Positions 1 to 5,014 of a DNA stretch of 5,014 nt are shown here, in pieces; within the stretch, counting starts at the first letter, position 1; each line of letters starts with the position of its first letter. The stretch comes from JAQBDA01 sp041301185. Lineage in GTDB: Bacteria > Chloroflexota > Anaerolineae > Anaerolineales > UBA4823. The position numbers and the translations under genes were made by a program. The DNA is taken from positions 1-5,014 of the forward strand of contig JBFYSV010000226.1 in NCBI GenBank assembly GCA_041301185.1. The letters are read 5' to 3'. Below the pieces are notes generated by a model. It saw nothing but the letters and a program-made list of their open reading frames with translations, was not told the origin of the DNA and did no database searches.

Positions 1-22
1 CTCTACTCAGGTGATACTGTAT

Positions 23-27
23 GGAGG
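23..27 (+). promoter_or_regulatory. Shine-Dalgarno site of pyrG
   Basis: GGAGG lies five bases upstream of the ATG at 33. It overlaps the alternative in-frame ATG at 21, so it decides the start in favour of position 33. The 20 bases before it are too few to define a promoter. Confidence 0.8.
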
Positions 28-32
28 CTGAG

Positions 33-1676
33 ATGAACACAAAGTACATCTTCTTTACAGGCGGTGTGGTTAGCTCTGTGTGCAAAGGAGTGACTGCAGC
101 TGCAATTGGCAGGCTGTTCAAGGAGCGCGGCTATAAAGTTGCAGTTCAAAAGCTTGATCCCTATATCAACGTCGATCCGGGAACGATGAGCCCGTACCAG
201 CACGGCGAAGTCTATGTGCTGGACGACGGCGCTGAGACAGACCTGGACCTGGGACACTACGAGCGCTTCATCGATATCAGTCTCAACCGGGTGTGCAATG
301 TCACCACCGGGCAGGTCTATGCGGATGTGATCGGTAAAGAGCGCCGCGGCGATTACCTGGGCGGCACCATCCAGGTCATCCCGCATATCACCAATGAAAT
401 CAAGCGGCGCATCGGTCTGGTTACCAAAACAACCGGGGCGGAGATCGTGCTGGTAGAAATCGGGGGTACTGTTGGCGATATCGAGTCGCTGCCCTTCCTG
501 GAAGCGCTGCGCCAGATGCGCAGCGACCTGGGGAGGGAGAACAGCCTGTATATTCACGTTACCTGGCTTCCTTACATCGGCGCAACCGGCGAGCTGAAGA
601 CCAAGCCCACCCAGCACTCGGTGCGTGAACTGCGCTCAATTGGTATCTCTCCGGACGTGATCGTTGCCCGCTCTGACTACCCGGTGGACGAAGACCTGTG
701 CGAGAAGATCGCCCTGTTTTGTGACGTAGAGCGCCGGGCAGTCATCCCGCTGGTGACCACCCCCGTCTTATATGAAGTCCCTCTCACCCTTGAGCGCCTG
801 GATGTGGGCGACTATCTCTTGGAACGCCTGGGGTTAAAAGCCCGCCAGACTCCCAATTGGGATGCCTGGGAGCGACTCGTAGAAGAGGTGAAGCGACCGA
901 AATCCAGGCTGGCGATCGCTCTGGTTGGGAAATACGTCGAGTTGCACGATGCCTATATGAGCGTGCGGGAGGCAGTCAAGCATGCCGCCTTATCACTGGG
1001 GATTGAAGTGGATATCGCCTGGGTGCACTCCTCGGAGCTCGAGAAAGGGCGCGGTTATGATGTGCTGGAGAATGTCGGGGGGATTATTGTCCCGGGTGGC
1101 TTTGGCAGCCGTGGAACAGAGGGCAAGATCCGCACAGCCCGCTATGCCCGTGAGAATAAAGTGCCTTACCTGGGTTTATGCCTTGGCATGCAGCTGATGG
1201 TGGTAGAGTTTGCCCGCCATGTCTTGGGTGATGAAAACGCCAACTCCACGGAATTTGACCGGGGTACTTCTCATCCGGTTATCGATCTGATGCCAGATCA
1301 GCGTGGAGTGGTCGATATGGGAGGAACGATGCGCCTGGGACTGTATCCCTGCCAGTTGCAACCGGGTACCCACGCAGCCGAGGCATACCAGCAGGCGTTA
1401 GTCCAGGAACGCCATCGCCACCGCTTCGAATTTAATAATGCGTACCGTGATATTTTGGGAAAAGCGGGTATGGGTTTTTCCGGGCTCTCGCCAGATGGAA
1501 GGTTGGTTGAAATTGCGGAATTGAGCGAGCATCCTTTTATGCTAGGAACTCAGTTCCATCCCGAGTTTCTATCACGCCCAAACCGGCCTCATCCCCTGTT
1601 TGTGGCTTTTCTCAAGGCAGCTCAAGAACGGGCAATAGTAGGTGCAGGCAACGAAGATTACCAGGTGACGGGCTAG
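33..1676 (+). CDS. pyrG: CTP synthase (glutamine-hydrolysing)
   Basis: Makes CTP from UTP, ATP and glutamine in the cytosol, the last step of de novo pyrimidine nucleotide synthesis. The 547-residue product has the family's usual length and two-domain layout. The N-terminal synthetase domain (about 1-268) shows TGGVVSS at 9-15, Lys18, Lys40, the KLDPYINVDPGTMSP block from 40, the DLDLGHYERF block around 70-79 with Asp72, and VEIGGTVGDIESLPF with Glu142. The class I glutaminase domain (about 292-532) shows the PGGFGSRG oxyanion loop at 354-361, nucleophile Cys383 in GLCLGMQ, and His509/Glu511 in QFHPEF. The start is placed at position 33 rather than the in-frame ATG at 21: GGAGG at 23-27 lies five bases before it, and MNTKYIFFTGG matches the family N-terminus. 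Oddity: residue 17, Gly in the usual SSLGKG loop, is Cys here. It converges on the acyltransferase gene. Identity is essentially certain. Confidence 0.97.
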   Translation: MNTKYIFFTGGVVSSVCKGVTAAAIGRLFKERGYKVAVQKLDPYINVDPGTMSPYQHGEVYVLDDGAETDLDLGHYERFIDISLNRVCNVTTGQVYADVIGKERRGDYLGGTIQVIPHITNEIKRRIGLVTKTTGAEIVLVEIGGTVGDIESLPFLEALRQMRSDLGRENSLYIHVTWLPYIGATGELKTKPTQHSVRELRSIGISPDVIVARSDYPVDEDLCEKIALFCDVERRAVIPLVTTPVLYEVPLTLERLDVGDYLLERLGLKARQTPNWDAWERLVEEVKRPKSRLAIALVGKYVELHDAYMSVREAVKHAALSLGIEVDIAWVHSSELEKGRGYDVLENVGGIIVPGGFGSRGTEGKIRTARYARENKVPYLGLCLGMQLMVVEFARHVLGDENANSTEFDRGTSHPVIDLMPDQRGVVDMGGTMRLGLYPCQLQPGTHAAEAYQQALVQERHRHRFEFNNAYRDILGKAGMGFSGLSPDGRLVEIAELSEHPFMLGTQFHPEFLSRPNRPHPLFVAFLKAAQERAIVGAGNEDYQVTG

Positions 1677-1698
1677 TTGGGTTAAGTATCCGCGCTCA

Positions 1699-2385
1699 TT
1701 AAAAACCGGGCGGTCTTTCCGCATAAACTCCGCGCAGGCGGCGCGGCAGCATGTTTGCCAGGTCGAACATGATTCGGTCGGTGAGCTCAAGCGGGCTATC
1801 ATCAGGTTGGGGGTAAATTGGCGTGCCAACGATGAGAGTGACCATCGTCCGGCGGGGAAAGCGCTTGAAGATTACGTCGGTGCCGACCACAGCCATGGGT
1901 ACGAGTGGGACGCCGGTTTGGATCGCAAAGCGTGCCGCGCCGGTCTTGGCTGTGTGAAGCCCGCAGCCCTTGCTGCGCTTTCCCTCCGGGAACATCCCCA
2001 GAATCTGACCATGCTCCAGGATGCTCAGTGCGTGTAGAGCAGCCCATTCGTCTCGCTCCCCGCGGTATACTGGAAAACCTCCTAATCGCCGGAATATCGG
2101 ATCAAGAAGCGGATACTTGAATAGCTCTGCCTTTCCCATGAAGAAAATCAGCCTGGGTAGCACGAACTGCATTGGAAATACGTCAAATTCTGTCAGGTGA
2201 TTCGCAACCAGCACTACCCCACCAGTGGAGGGCAGATTCTCAACCCCTGAGCATTTAATTACCGTGAAGAATCGAAAGAGAAACCGCAAGATGGCAGTCA
2301 GGCTGCGGCGAATCAGAGTGTCTTCCATGTAATAGCGCCTGCGTTGGCGGGGGTCCTGGATTGGAGGCTGGGTTTCAGGTGTCAT
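1699..2385 (-). CDS. 1-acyl-sn-glycerol-3-phosphate acyltransferase (PlsC/LPLAT family)
   Basis: Predicted to transfer a fatty acyl group to the sn-2 position of lysophosphatidic acid, giving phosphatidic acid at the inner face of the cytoplasmic membrane. All four family motifs are visible in the 228-residue product: the NHxxxxD catalytic box at 62-68 (His63, Asp68), the acyl-acceptor motif GGFPVYRGE at 102-110, FPEGKRS at 132-138 (Lys replaces the usual Thr of FPEGTRS), and VPLVPMAVVG at about 159-168. A hydrophobic basic stretch at 29-45 (LTAILRFLFRFFTVIKC) probably anchors it to the membrane. The start is not settled: the ATG at 2385 lacks a Shine-Dalgarno but has a TATAAT box eight bases upstream, so it may be leaderless. 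The internal Met20 (codon at 2326-2328) would give a 209-residue protein closer to a minimal PlsC. Exact substrate cannot be read from sequence; related LPLAT enzymes use other acceptors. Confidence 0.9.
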   Translation of the reverse strand: MTPETQPPIQDPRQRRRYYMEDTLIRRSLTAILRFLFRFFTVIKCSGVENLPSTGGVVLVANHLTEFDVFPMQFVLPRLIFFMGKAELFKYPLLDPIFRRLGGFPVYRGERDEWAALHALSILEHGQILGMFPEGKRSKGCGLHTAKTGAARFAIQTGVPLVPMAVVGTDVIFKRFPRRTMVTLIVGTPIYPQPDDSPLELTDRIMFDLANMLPRRLRGVYAERPPGF

Positions 2386-2393
2386 TGAAATGG

Positions 2394-2399
2394 ATTATA
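2394..2399 (-). promoter_or_regulatory. -10 box for the acyltransferase gene
   Basis: Reading the minus strand, a consensus TATAAT sits eight bases before the ATG at 2385. Only a poor -35 match (TTTCCG at 2417-2422, 17-base spacer) is present. Transcription would start at about 2387, next to the start codon, implying a leaderless or nearly leaderless mRNA if that ATG is used. Confidence 0.4.
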
Positions 2400-2400
2400 C

Positions 2401-2428
2401 TTAAAGATGTTCGAAACGGAAATATAAT
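2401..2428 (+). promoter_or_regulatory. Candidate promoter of eno
   Basis: TATAAT at 2423-2428 (perfect -10) is preceded at 16 bases by TTAAAG at 2401-2406 (three of six matches to the -35 consensus). Expected transcription start is about 2435, giving a leader of roughly 65 bases before the eno ATG. It lies back to back with the -10 box of the divergent acyltransferase gene. Confidence 0.45.
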
Positions 2429-2439
2429 CGGGCAAATGA

Positions 2440-2463
2440 TCTCCTCTGCCGAGGAGAATTTTT
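2440..2463 (+). promoter_or_regulatory. Hairpin plus T-run in the eno leader (possible attenuator)
   Basis: TCTCCTC at 2440-2446 and GAGGAGA at 2451-2457 form a perfect 7-bp stem with a TGCC loop, followed by A and five Ts at 2459-2463. The shape is that of a short intrinsic terminator lying between the candidate eno promoter and the eno start. The stem is short and only four of seven pairs are G-C, so it may equally be a weak pause site or a 5' stabilising hairpin. Confidence 0.4.
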
Positions 2464-2489
2464 CCCGCAAGCAAATTACACAACGAATT

Positions 2490-2495
2490 GAGGTG
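2490..2495 (+). promoter_or_regulatory. Shine-Dalgarno site of eno
   Basis: GAGGTG six bases before the ATG at 2502; it selects this start over the in-frame ATGs at 2361 and 2436. Confidence 0.7.
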
Positions 2496-2501
2496 AAAAA
2501 T

Positions 2502-3791
2502 ATGGAGACAATCATTGAAGATGTTGTCGCTCTGGAGGTTCTTGATTCACGCGGCAACCCGACTATCGAAGTCGAGGTAACTCTGATGGATGGCAGCTGG
2601 GGCAGGGCGATTGTGCCTTCGGGAGCATCCACCGGCGTGCACGAAGCCCTGGAGCTGCGCGATGGCGATAAGAAGCGCTACCTGGGCAAAGGCGTGCTGA
2701 ATACCGTCGATAACGTAAATGAAGAAATCGCCGATGCCCTGATTGGATGGGATGCCACTGACCAGCGCGGTATTGACCAGGCAATGCTGGATATGGATGG
2801 CACGCCAAATAAATCCAGGCTTGGCGCCAATGCCATCCTGGGCACCAGCCTGGCTGTTGCCAAAGCGGCCGCAAATTCCCTTGGTCTTCCTCTTTATCGC
2901 TACATTGGCGGTGTCTATGCCCATGTGCTGCCGGTGCCGATGATGAACATTCTCAACGGCGGGGCGCATACCGGATGGCAATCTACCGATGCCCAGGAAT
3001 TTATGGTGATGCCCTTAGGCGCACCGACCTTCTCTGAGGGGCTGCGCTGGGGGGCAGAGATCTACCACGCCTTGAAACCCGTGCTGAAGGAGCGCGGTTA
3101 CACGGCACTGGTTGGCGACGAAGGTGGTTACGCTCCGGCGTTGAAAGCCAATGCAGAGGCGGTCGAAGTGATTCTGACTGCCATTGAAAAAGCTGGGTAT
3201 AAGGCCGGCGAACAGGTGGCGATTGCCCTGGACCCGGCAGCCTCCGAGCTTTTTGAAGAAGATACCCGCTTGTATAACTTGCGCCGCGAGGGTAAGAAAT
3301 TGACCAGTGCCCAGATGATCGAGTTCTGGAAGTCCTGGGTAGACCAGTATCCTATCGTCTCTATCGAAGATGGTCTGGCGCAGGACGACTGGGAAGGTTG
3401 GCAGATGATGACGGCGGAGATGGGTGACCGATTGCAGATCGTTGGTGACGACCTGTTGGTCACCAACCCGCAGCGCGTGCGCCGGGCAATTAAGGAAAAA
3501 TCTGCCAATGCCTTGCTGGTGAAACTCAACCAGATCGGGACGCTGACCGAAACGATCGAAGCGGTGGAGATTTGCCACCGTGCTGGTTGGCGTGCAGTGA
3601 CCTCCCACCGCTCCGGGGAGACGGAGGATTCGACCATCGCAGACCTTGTGGTGGCGCTGAACATGGGCCAGATCAAGACAGGTGCTCCCGCCCGCTCTGA
3701 CCGGGTGGCAAAGTATAACCAGCTCCTGCGGATCGAGGCAGAGCTGGGTGATTCTGCCCGTTATGCCGGTTGGGAAGCAATCCGGAGATAG
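2502..3791 (+). CDS. eno: Enolase (phosphopyruvate hydratase)
   Basis: Interconverts 2-phosphoglycerate and phosphoenolpyruvate in glycolysis and gluconeogenesis; a Mg-dependent cytosolic enzyme. The 429-residue product is of normal length. Visible landmarks: LDSRGNPTIEVEV at 14-26, the catalytic loop PSGASTG at 39-45, His156, VGDEGGYAP with catalytic acid Glu207, metal ligands Asp244 (ALDPAAS), Glu289 (SIEDG) and the VGDD pair at 316-317, catalytic base Lys341 in KLNQIGTLTE, SHRSGETED at 368-376, and Lys392 in GQIKTGAPARSDR. The start at 2502 is chosen because GAGGTG at 2490-2495 is six bases upstream and METIIEDVVALEVLDSRG fits the family N-terminus; the frame stays open back to 2361, but that extension has no family match and runs into the divergent gene. 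Oddity: the loop after His156 reads TGWQSTDA, unlike the common ADNNVDI and one residue longer. Single gene ending at a strong terminator. Confidence 0.97.
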   Translation: METIIEDVVALEVLDSRGNPTIEVEVTLMDGSWGRAIVPSGASTGVHEALELRDGDKKRYLGKGVLNTVDNVNEEIADALIGWDATDQRGIDQAMLDMDGTPNKSRLGANAILGTSLAVAKAAANSLGLPLYRYIGGVYAHVLPVPMMNILNGGAHTGWQSTDAQEFMVMPLGAPTFSEGLRWGAEIYHALKPVLKERGYTALVGDEGGYAPALKANAEAVEVILTAIEKAGYKAGEQVAIALDPAASELFEEDTRLYNLRREGKKLTSAQMIEFWKSWVDQYPIVSIEDGLAQDDWEGWQMMTAEMGDRLQIVGDDLLVTNPQRVRRAIKEKSANALLVKLNQIGTLTETIEAVEICHRAGWRAVTSHRSGETEDSTIADLVVALNMGQIKTGAPARSDRVAKYNQLLRIEAELGDSARYAGWEAIRR

Positions 3792-3802
3792 TCAGTTGAA
3801 TC

Positions 3803-3849
3803 AAGGCTGCGAGTTGGATACTTACATCCAACTCGCAGCCTTCTTTTCT
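3803..3849 (+). terminator. Intrinsic terminator of eno
   Basis: A perfect 17-bp inverted repeat: AAGGCTGCGAGTTGGAT at 3803-3819 and its complement at 3826-3842, with a six-base ACTTAC loop, followed by a T-rich stretch (TTCTTTTCT). It begins 11 bases after the eno stop codon. It also lies 25 bases beyond the stop of the convergent zinc-ribbon gene. On the minus strand the bases after the stem (GATTCAAC) are not T-rich, so termination in that direction is less certain. Confidence 0.93.
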
Positions 3850-3867
3850 GCTGATTGGGCAAGGGTA

Positions 3868-4392
3868 TTATTGTTCTTCGATGGATTCTTCGCTCTCAAC
3901 CTCGATTGGGGCAGGGCGCAGAGCCTCCTCCAGGGTCATGCCCTCTCGGCGCATGCCGGGTGCCGGCGTGCCGCAATACGGGCAGAGATTCCAGGGGAGG
4001 TCCATCAGTTTCCCGCATTGGTGGCAATTCTTTTTAAGTTTGGTATGGCAACCGGGGCAGACGATCCAGTTTTCTTTGACCCGCCGCCCACATCCCGGGC
4101 AAAGCGCAGCATCTTCGATTGCCTGAAGCAATACCTCTTCCTCTAGCGTGTGCTGGTATTCCTCTTCCAGGGTTCTGGGGGGGCGTAAAATCAGGTAGAC
4201 GACGATGCCGGGCAAGAACAGTACCGCCACAACCAATACTGCCAGGATACGAGCCAGCGGATCGCGCGCCCGGCGGCGGATATCGCGGTAGGTCCAGATC
4301 ACCAGGCTCAACCACAGGGCTGCGATAAAAGCTCCTCCCCAGGCGGTAAGGATTAAGACAAAGCTGCTGAGCGAAGCGGGATCAAAGATCAT
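3868..4392 (-). CDS. Two-pass membrane protein with double zinc ribbon
   Basis: Function unknown. The 174-residue product has two predicted transmembrane helices (about 8-34 and 47-69) joined by a short arginine-rich linker (RDIRRRAR at 36-43), a glutamate-rich helical stretch (about 75-94), then four CxxC knuckles: CPGC at 98-101, CPGC at 112-115, CHQC at 123-126 and CPYC at 137-140. These make two zinc ribbons of the DZR type. The tail from 150 is acidic and probably disordered, ending in a Glu/Ser-rich run. The helix pair recalls short PLD-nuclease-N-like two-helix modules, but no catalytic domain follows. AAGGAG at 4399-4404 is six bases before the ATG, which fixes the start. The gene diverges from radC and converges on eno with the eno terminator between. 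I recall similar proteins from Anaerolineae genomes; a scaffold or nucleic-acid- or protein-binding role is only a guess. Confidence 0.85.
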   Translation of the reverse strand: MIFDPASLSSFVLILTAWGGAFIAALWLSLVIWTYRDIRRRARDPLARILAVLVVAVLFLPGIVVYLILRPPRTLEEEYQHTLEEEVLLQAIEDAALCPGCGRRVKENWIVCPGCHTKLKKNCHQCGKLMDLPWNLCPYCGTPAPGMRREGMTLEEALRPAPIEVESEESIEEQ

Positions 4393-4398
4393 GACGAA

Positions 4399-4418
4399 CT
4401 CCTTGTGGGGCGATTATA
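4399..4418 (-). promoter_or_regulatory. -10 box and Shine-Dalgarno of the zinc-ribbon gene
   Basis: On the minus strand, TATAAT (complement of 4413-4418) precedes AAGGAG (complement of 4399-4404), which is six bases before the ATG at 4392. Expected leader is about 14 bases. No convincing -35 is seen at the right distance, where the sequence already belongs to the radC start region. Confidence 0.5.
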
Positions 4419-4424
4419 GCATGG

Positions 4425-4429
4425 AAGGA
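4425..4429 (+). promoter_or_regulatory. Shine-Dalgarno site of radC
   Basis: AAGGA lies five bases before the ATG at 4435. The ATG at 4421 is out of frame. A plus-strand promoter in this 42-base gap is not clear; ATGACG at 4391-4396 with TATAGC at 4415-4420 (18-base spacer) is a weak possibility that would overlap the divergent -10 box. Confidence 0.6.
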
Positions 4430-4434
4430 AAGCG

Positions 4435-4836
4435 ATGAGCGAGCATAAACCAACGTACCGCATCACTGATCTGGCAGCCTCAGAGCGGCCGCGCGAGCGG
4501 TTGGAGAAACACGGACCGAATTCCCTCTCCGTAGCCGAGCTGCTGGCAATCTTAATCCGGGTGGGCGTGGAGGGCGAGAATGCCGTCCAGGTAGCGCAGC
4601 GCTTGCTCCAGACGTTTGGCGGAATCACCGGGTTACACCGGGCTACGTTTGAAGAAGTCGTCAGCCAGCACGGTCTTGGTCCGGCAAAAGCTGCCCAGAT
4701 CAAAGCTGCCCTGGAGCTGGGAAACCGGATGCGCCTCGAGACACCTGACGAGCGCCAGTCCATTCACAGCCCGGCAGATGCAGCAGCACTGGTTCAATTT
4801 GAGATGAGCGTCCTGGAACAGGAGTGCGACGACTAA
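4435..4836 (+). CDS. radC: RadC-family protein, N-terminal part, interrupted after residue 129
   Basis: Matches the N-terminal half of RadC (UPF0758): ITDLAASERPRERLEKHGP at 10-28, the SLSVAELLAILIRVG block at 30-44, a helix-hairpin-helix around HGLGPAKAAQIKAALELG at 79-96, and the linker IHSPADAAALVQ before the catalytic domain. Intact RadC is about 225 residues and ends in a JAB/MPN metalloprotease-like domain with an HxHPSGDPxPS signature. Here homology ends at LEQE (127-130); three foreign codons (CDD) and a stop follow, so the whole JAB domain is missing. None of the three forward frames downstream resumes RadC. The break lies within codon 130, where a GTGCGAC intron-like 5' end begins. 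The true exon would be 4435-4823, with the rest of radC expected beyond the window. A Shine-Dalgarno (AAGGA at 4425-4429) supports the start. If the element splices, the gene may work; otherwise it is a pseudogene. The cellular role of RadC is unsettled despite its DNA-repair name. Confidence 0.85.
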   Translation: MSEHKPTYRITDLAASERPRERLEKHGPNSLSVAELLAILIRVGVEGENAVQVAQRLLQTFGGITGLHRATFEEVVSQHGLGPAKAAQIKAALELGNRMRLETPDERQSIHSPADAAALVQFEMSVLEQECDD

Positions 4837-5014
4837 CGCAAATGAGTATCGCTCATCCAATGAGCCAGAACTGGGAGAAAAGTTCTGGGGACAACCAAAT
4901 AACCTGGATGGGAAACCTGAAGGGGAAAATAGCATTTTGGTAAAGCGGAATGGTTCTGAACGCGACAAAGGACGCAGTTCCGCAAGTCCCGTGCTGCATG
5001 GTTAAAGCTACACT
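4824..5014 (+). mobile_element. Probable group II intron, 5' end (domain I), continuing past the window
   Basis: At 4824 the sequence reads GTGCGAC, the bacterial group II intron 5' consensus (GUGYG), exactly where RadC homology ends within codon 130. The 191 bases that follow show no convincing gene but contain nested hairpins typical of a structured RNA: CCAGAACT/AGTTCTGG (4865-4872 with 4881-4888), GCTCAT/ATGAGC (4851-4856 with 4860-4865, competing with ATGAG at 4842-4846), and GCGGAAT/GTTCCGC (4945-4951 with 4977-4983). Group II introns of this kind are self-splicing ribozyme retroelements that usually encode a reverse transcriptase/maturase in domain IV; that gene, domain V and the 3' splice site would lie to the right of the window. 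The orientation matches radC, as needed for splicing. The call rests on the 5' motif, its position at the break and the structure; catalytic parts are not visible, so another inserted element remains possible. Confidence 0.65.

Noticed and set aside
3..617. A 204-codon open frame on the minus strand opposite pyrG
   Set aside because: It lies wholly antisense to the conserved synthetase domain of pyrG and has no recognisable motif; it is a by-product of the codon bias of the real gene.
1677..1698. A shared terminator between pyrG and the acyltransferase gene
   Set aside because: The 22-base gap has no stem of useful length followed by T-rich sequence on either strand.
2361..2501. N-terminal extension of enolase, or a leader peptide from the ATG at 2436
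   Set aside because: The frame is open in phase with eno, but the extension does not match the family, contains the candidate promoter and hairpin, and the best Shine-Dalgarno is directly before 2502. The ATG at 2436 has no Shine-Dalgarno.
3015..3608. A 197-codon open frame on the minus strand opposite eno (with a second overlapping one at 3128-3676)
   Set aside because: Both are antisense to well-conserved enolase sequence and resemble no family; no suitable start signals were seen.
3682..4146. Plus-strand open frame running from the end of eno across the terminator
   Set aside because: It starts inside eno, runs through the 17-bp terminator hairpin and then antisense to the zinc-ribbon gene.
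4829..5003. The open reading of about 57 codons in one frame through the element (TNANEYRSSNEPELG onward)
   Set aside because: No start signal and no recognised family; it overlaps the inverted repeats expected of intron domain I, so it is more likely structured RNA than protein.
4820..5014. Simple frameshift or point stop as the cause of the short RadC
   Set aside because: All three forward frames after 4823 were read for the JAB domain (LLLDTKN-like, HNHPSGDP-like) and none contains it, so sequence has been inserted or replaced rather than shifted.
1..5014. tRNA, rRNA, CRISPR arrays or direct-repeat arrays
   Set aside because: No cloverleaf, rRNA-like sequence or regularly spaced repeats were seen on reading through the window.

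Overview
This 5-kb window is a compact stretch of bacterial chromosome carrying housekeeping genes. Gene order: pyrG (CTP synthase, +), a plsC-like 1-acyl-glycerol-3-phosphate acyltransferase (-), eno (enolase, +), a small two-pass membrane protein with a double zinc ribbon (-), and the 5' half of radC (+). At codon 130 radC is broken by what looks like the 5' end of a group II intron, and the window ends inside that element. The zinc-ribbon protein, the PyrG/enolase sequence style and the fairly high GC content suggest Chloroflexota, most likely Anaerolineae. This is pattern recognition without a search, so it is only moderately certain.

Layout: pyrG is nearly complete at its 5' end (start codon and Shine-Dalgarno present, promoter mostly outside) and converges on the acyltransferase with a 22-bp gap and no clear terminator. 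The acyltransferase and eno diverge from a 116-bp gap holding two back-to-back TATAAT boxes and, on the eno side, a leader hairpin followed by a T-run. eno ends at a very strong 17-bp terminator hairpin that also lies beyond the 3' end of the convergent zinc-ribbon gene. The zinc-ribbon gene and radC diverge from a 42-bp gap.

Functionally, pyrG makes CTP (used for nucleic acids and for CDP-diacylglycerol in lipid synthesis), the acyltransferase makes phosphatidic acid (precursor of CDP-diacylglycerol), and eno is glycolytic. They are not arranged as one operon, because strands alternate gene by gene. The most interesting item is the radC interruption: RadC homology stops within a Glu codon, exactly where a GTGCGAC group II intron 5' consensus begins, followed by structured sequence without a convincing gene. 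Second is a Gly-to-Cys change in the otherwise near-invariant nucleotide-binding loop of PyrG.
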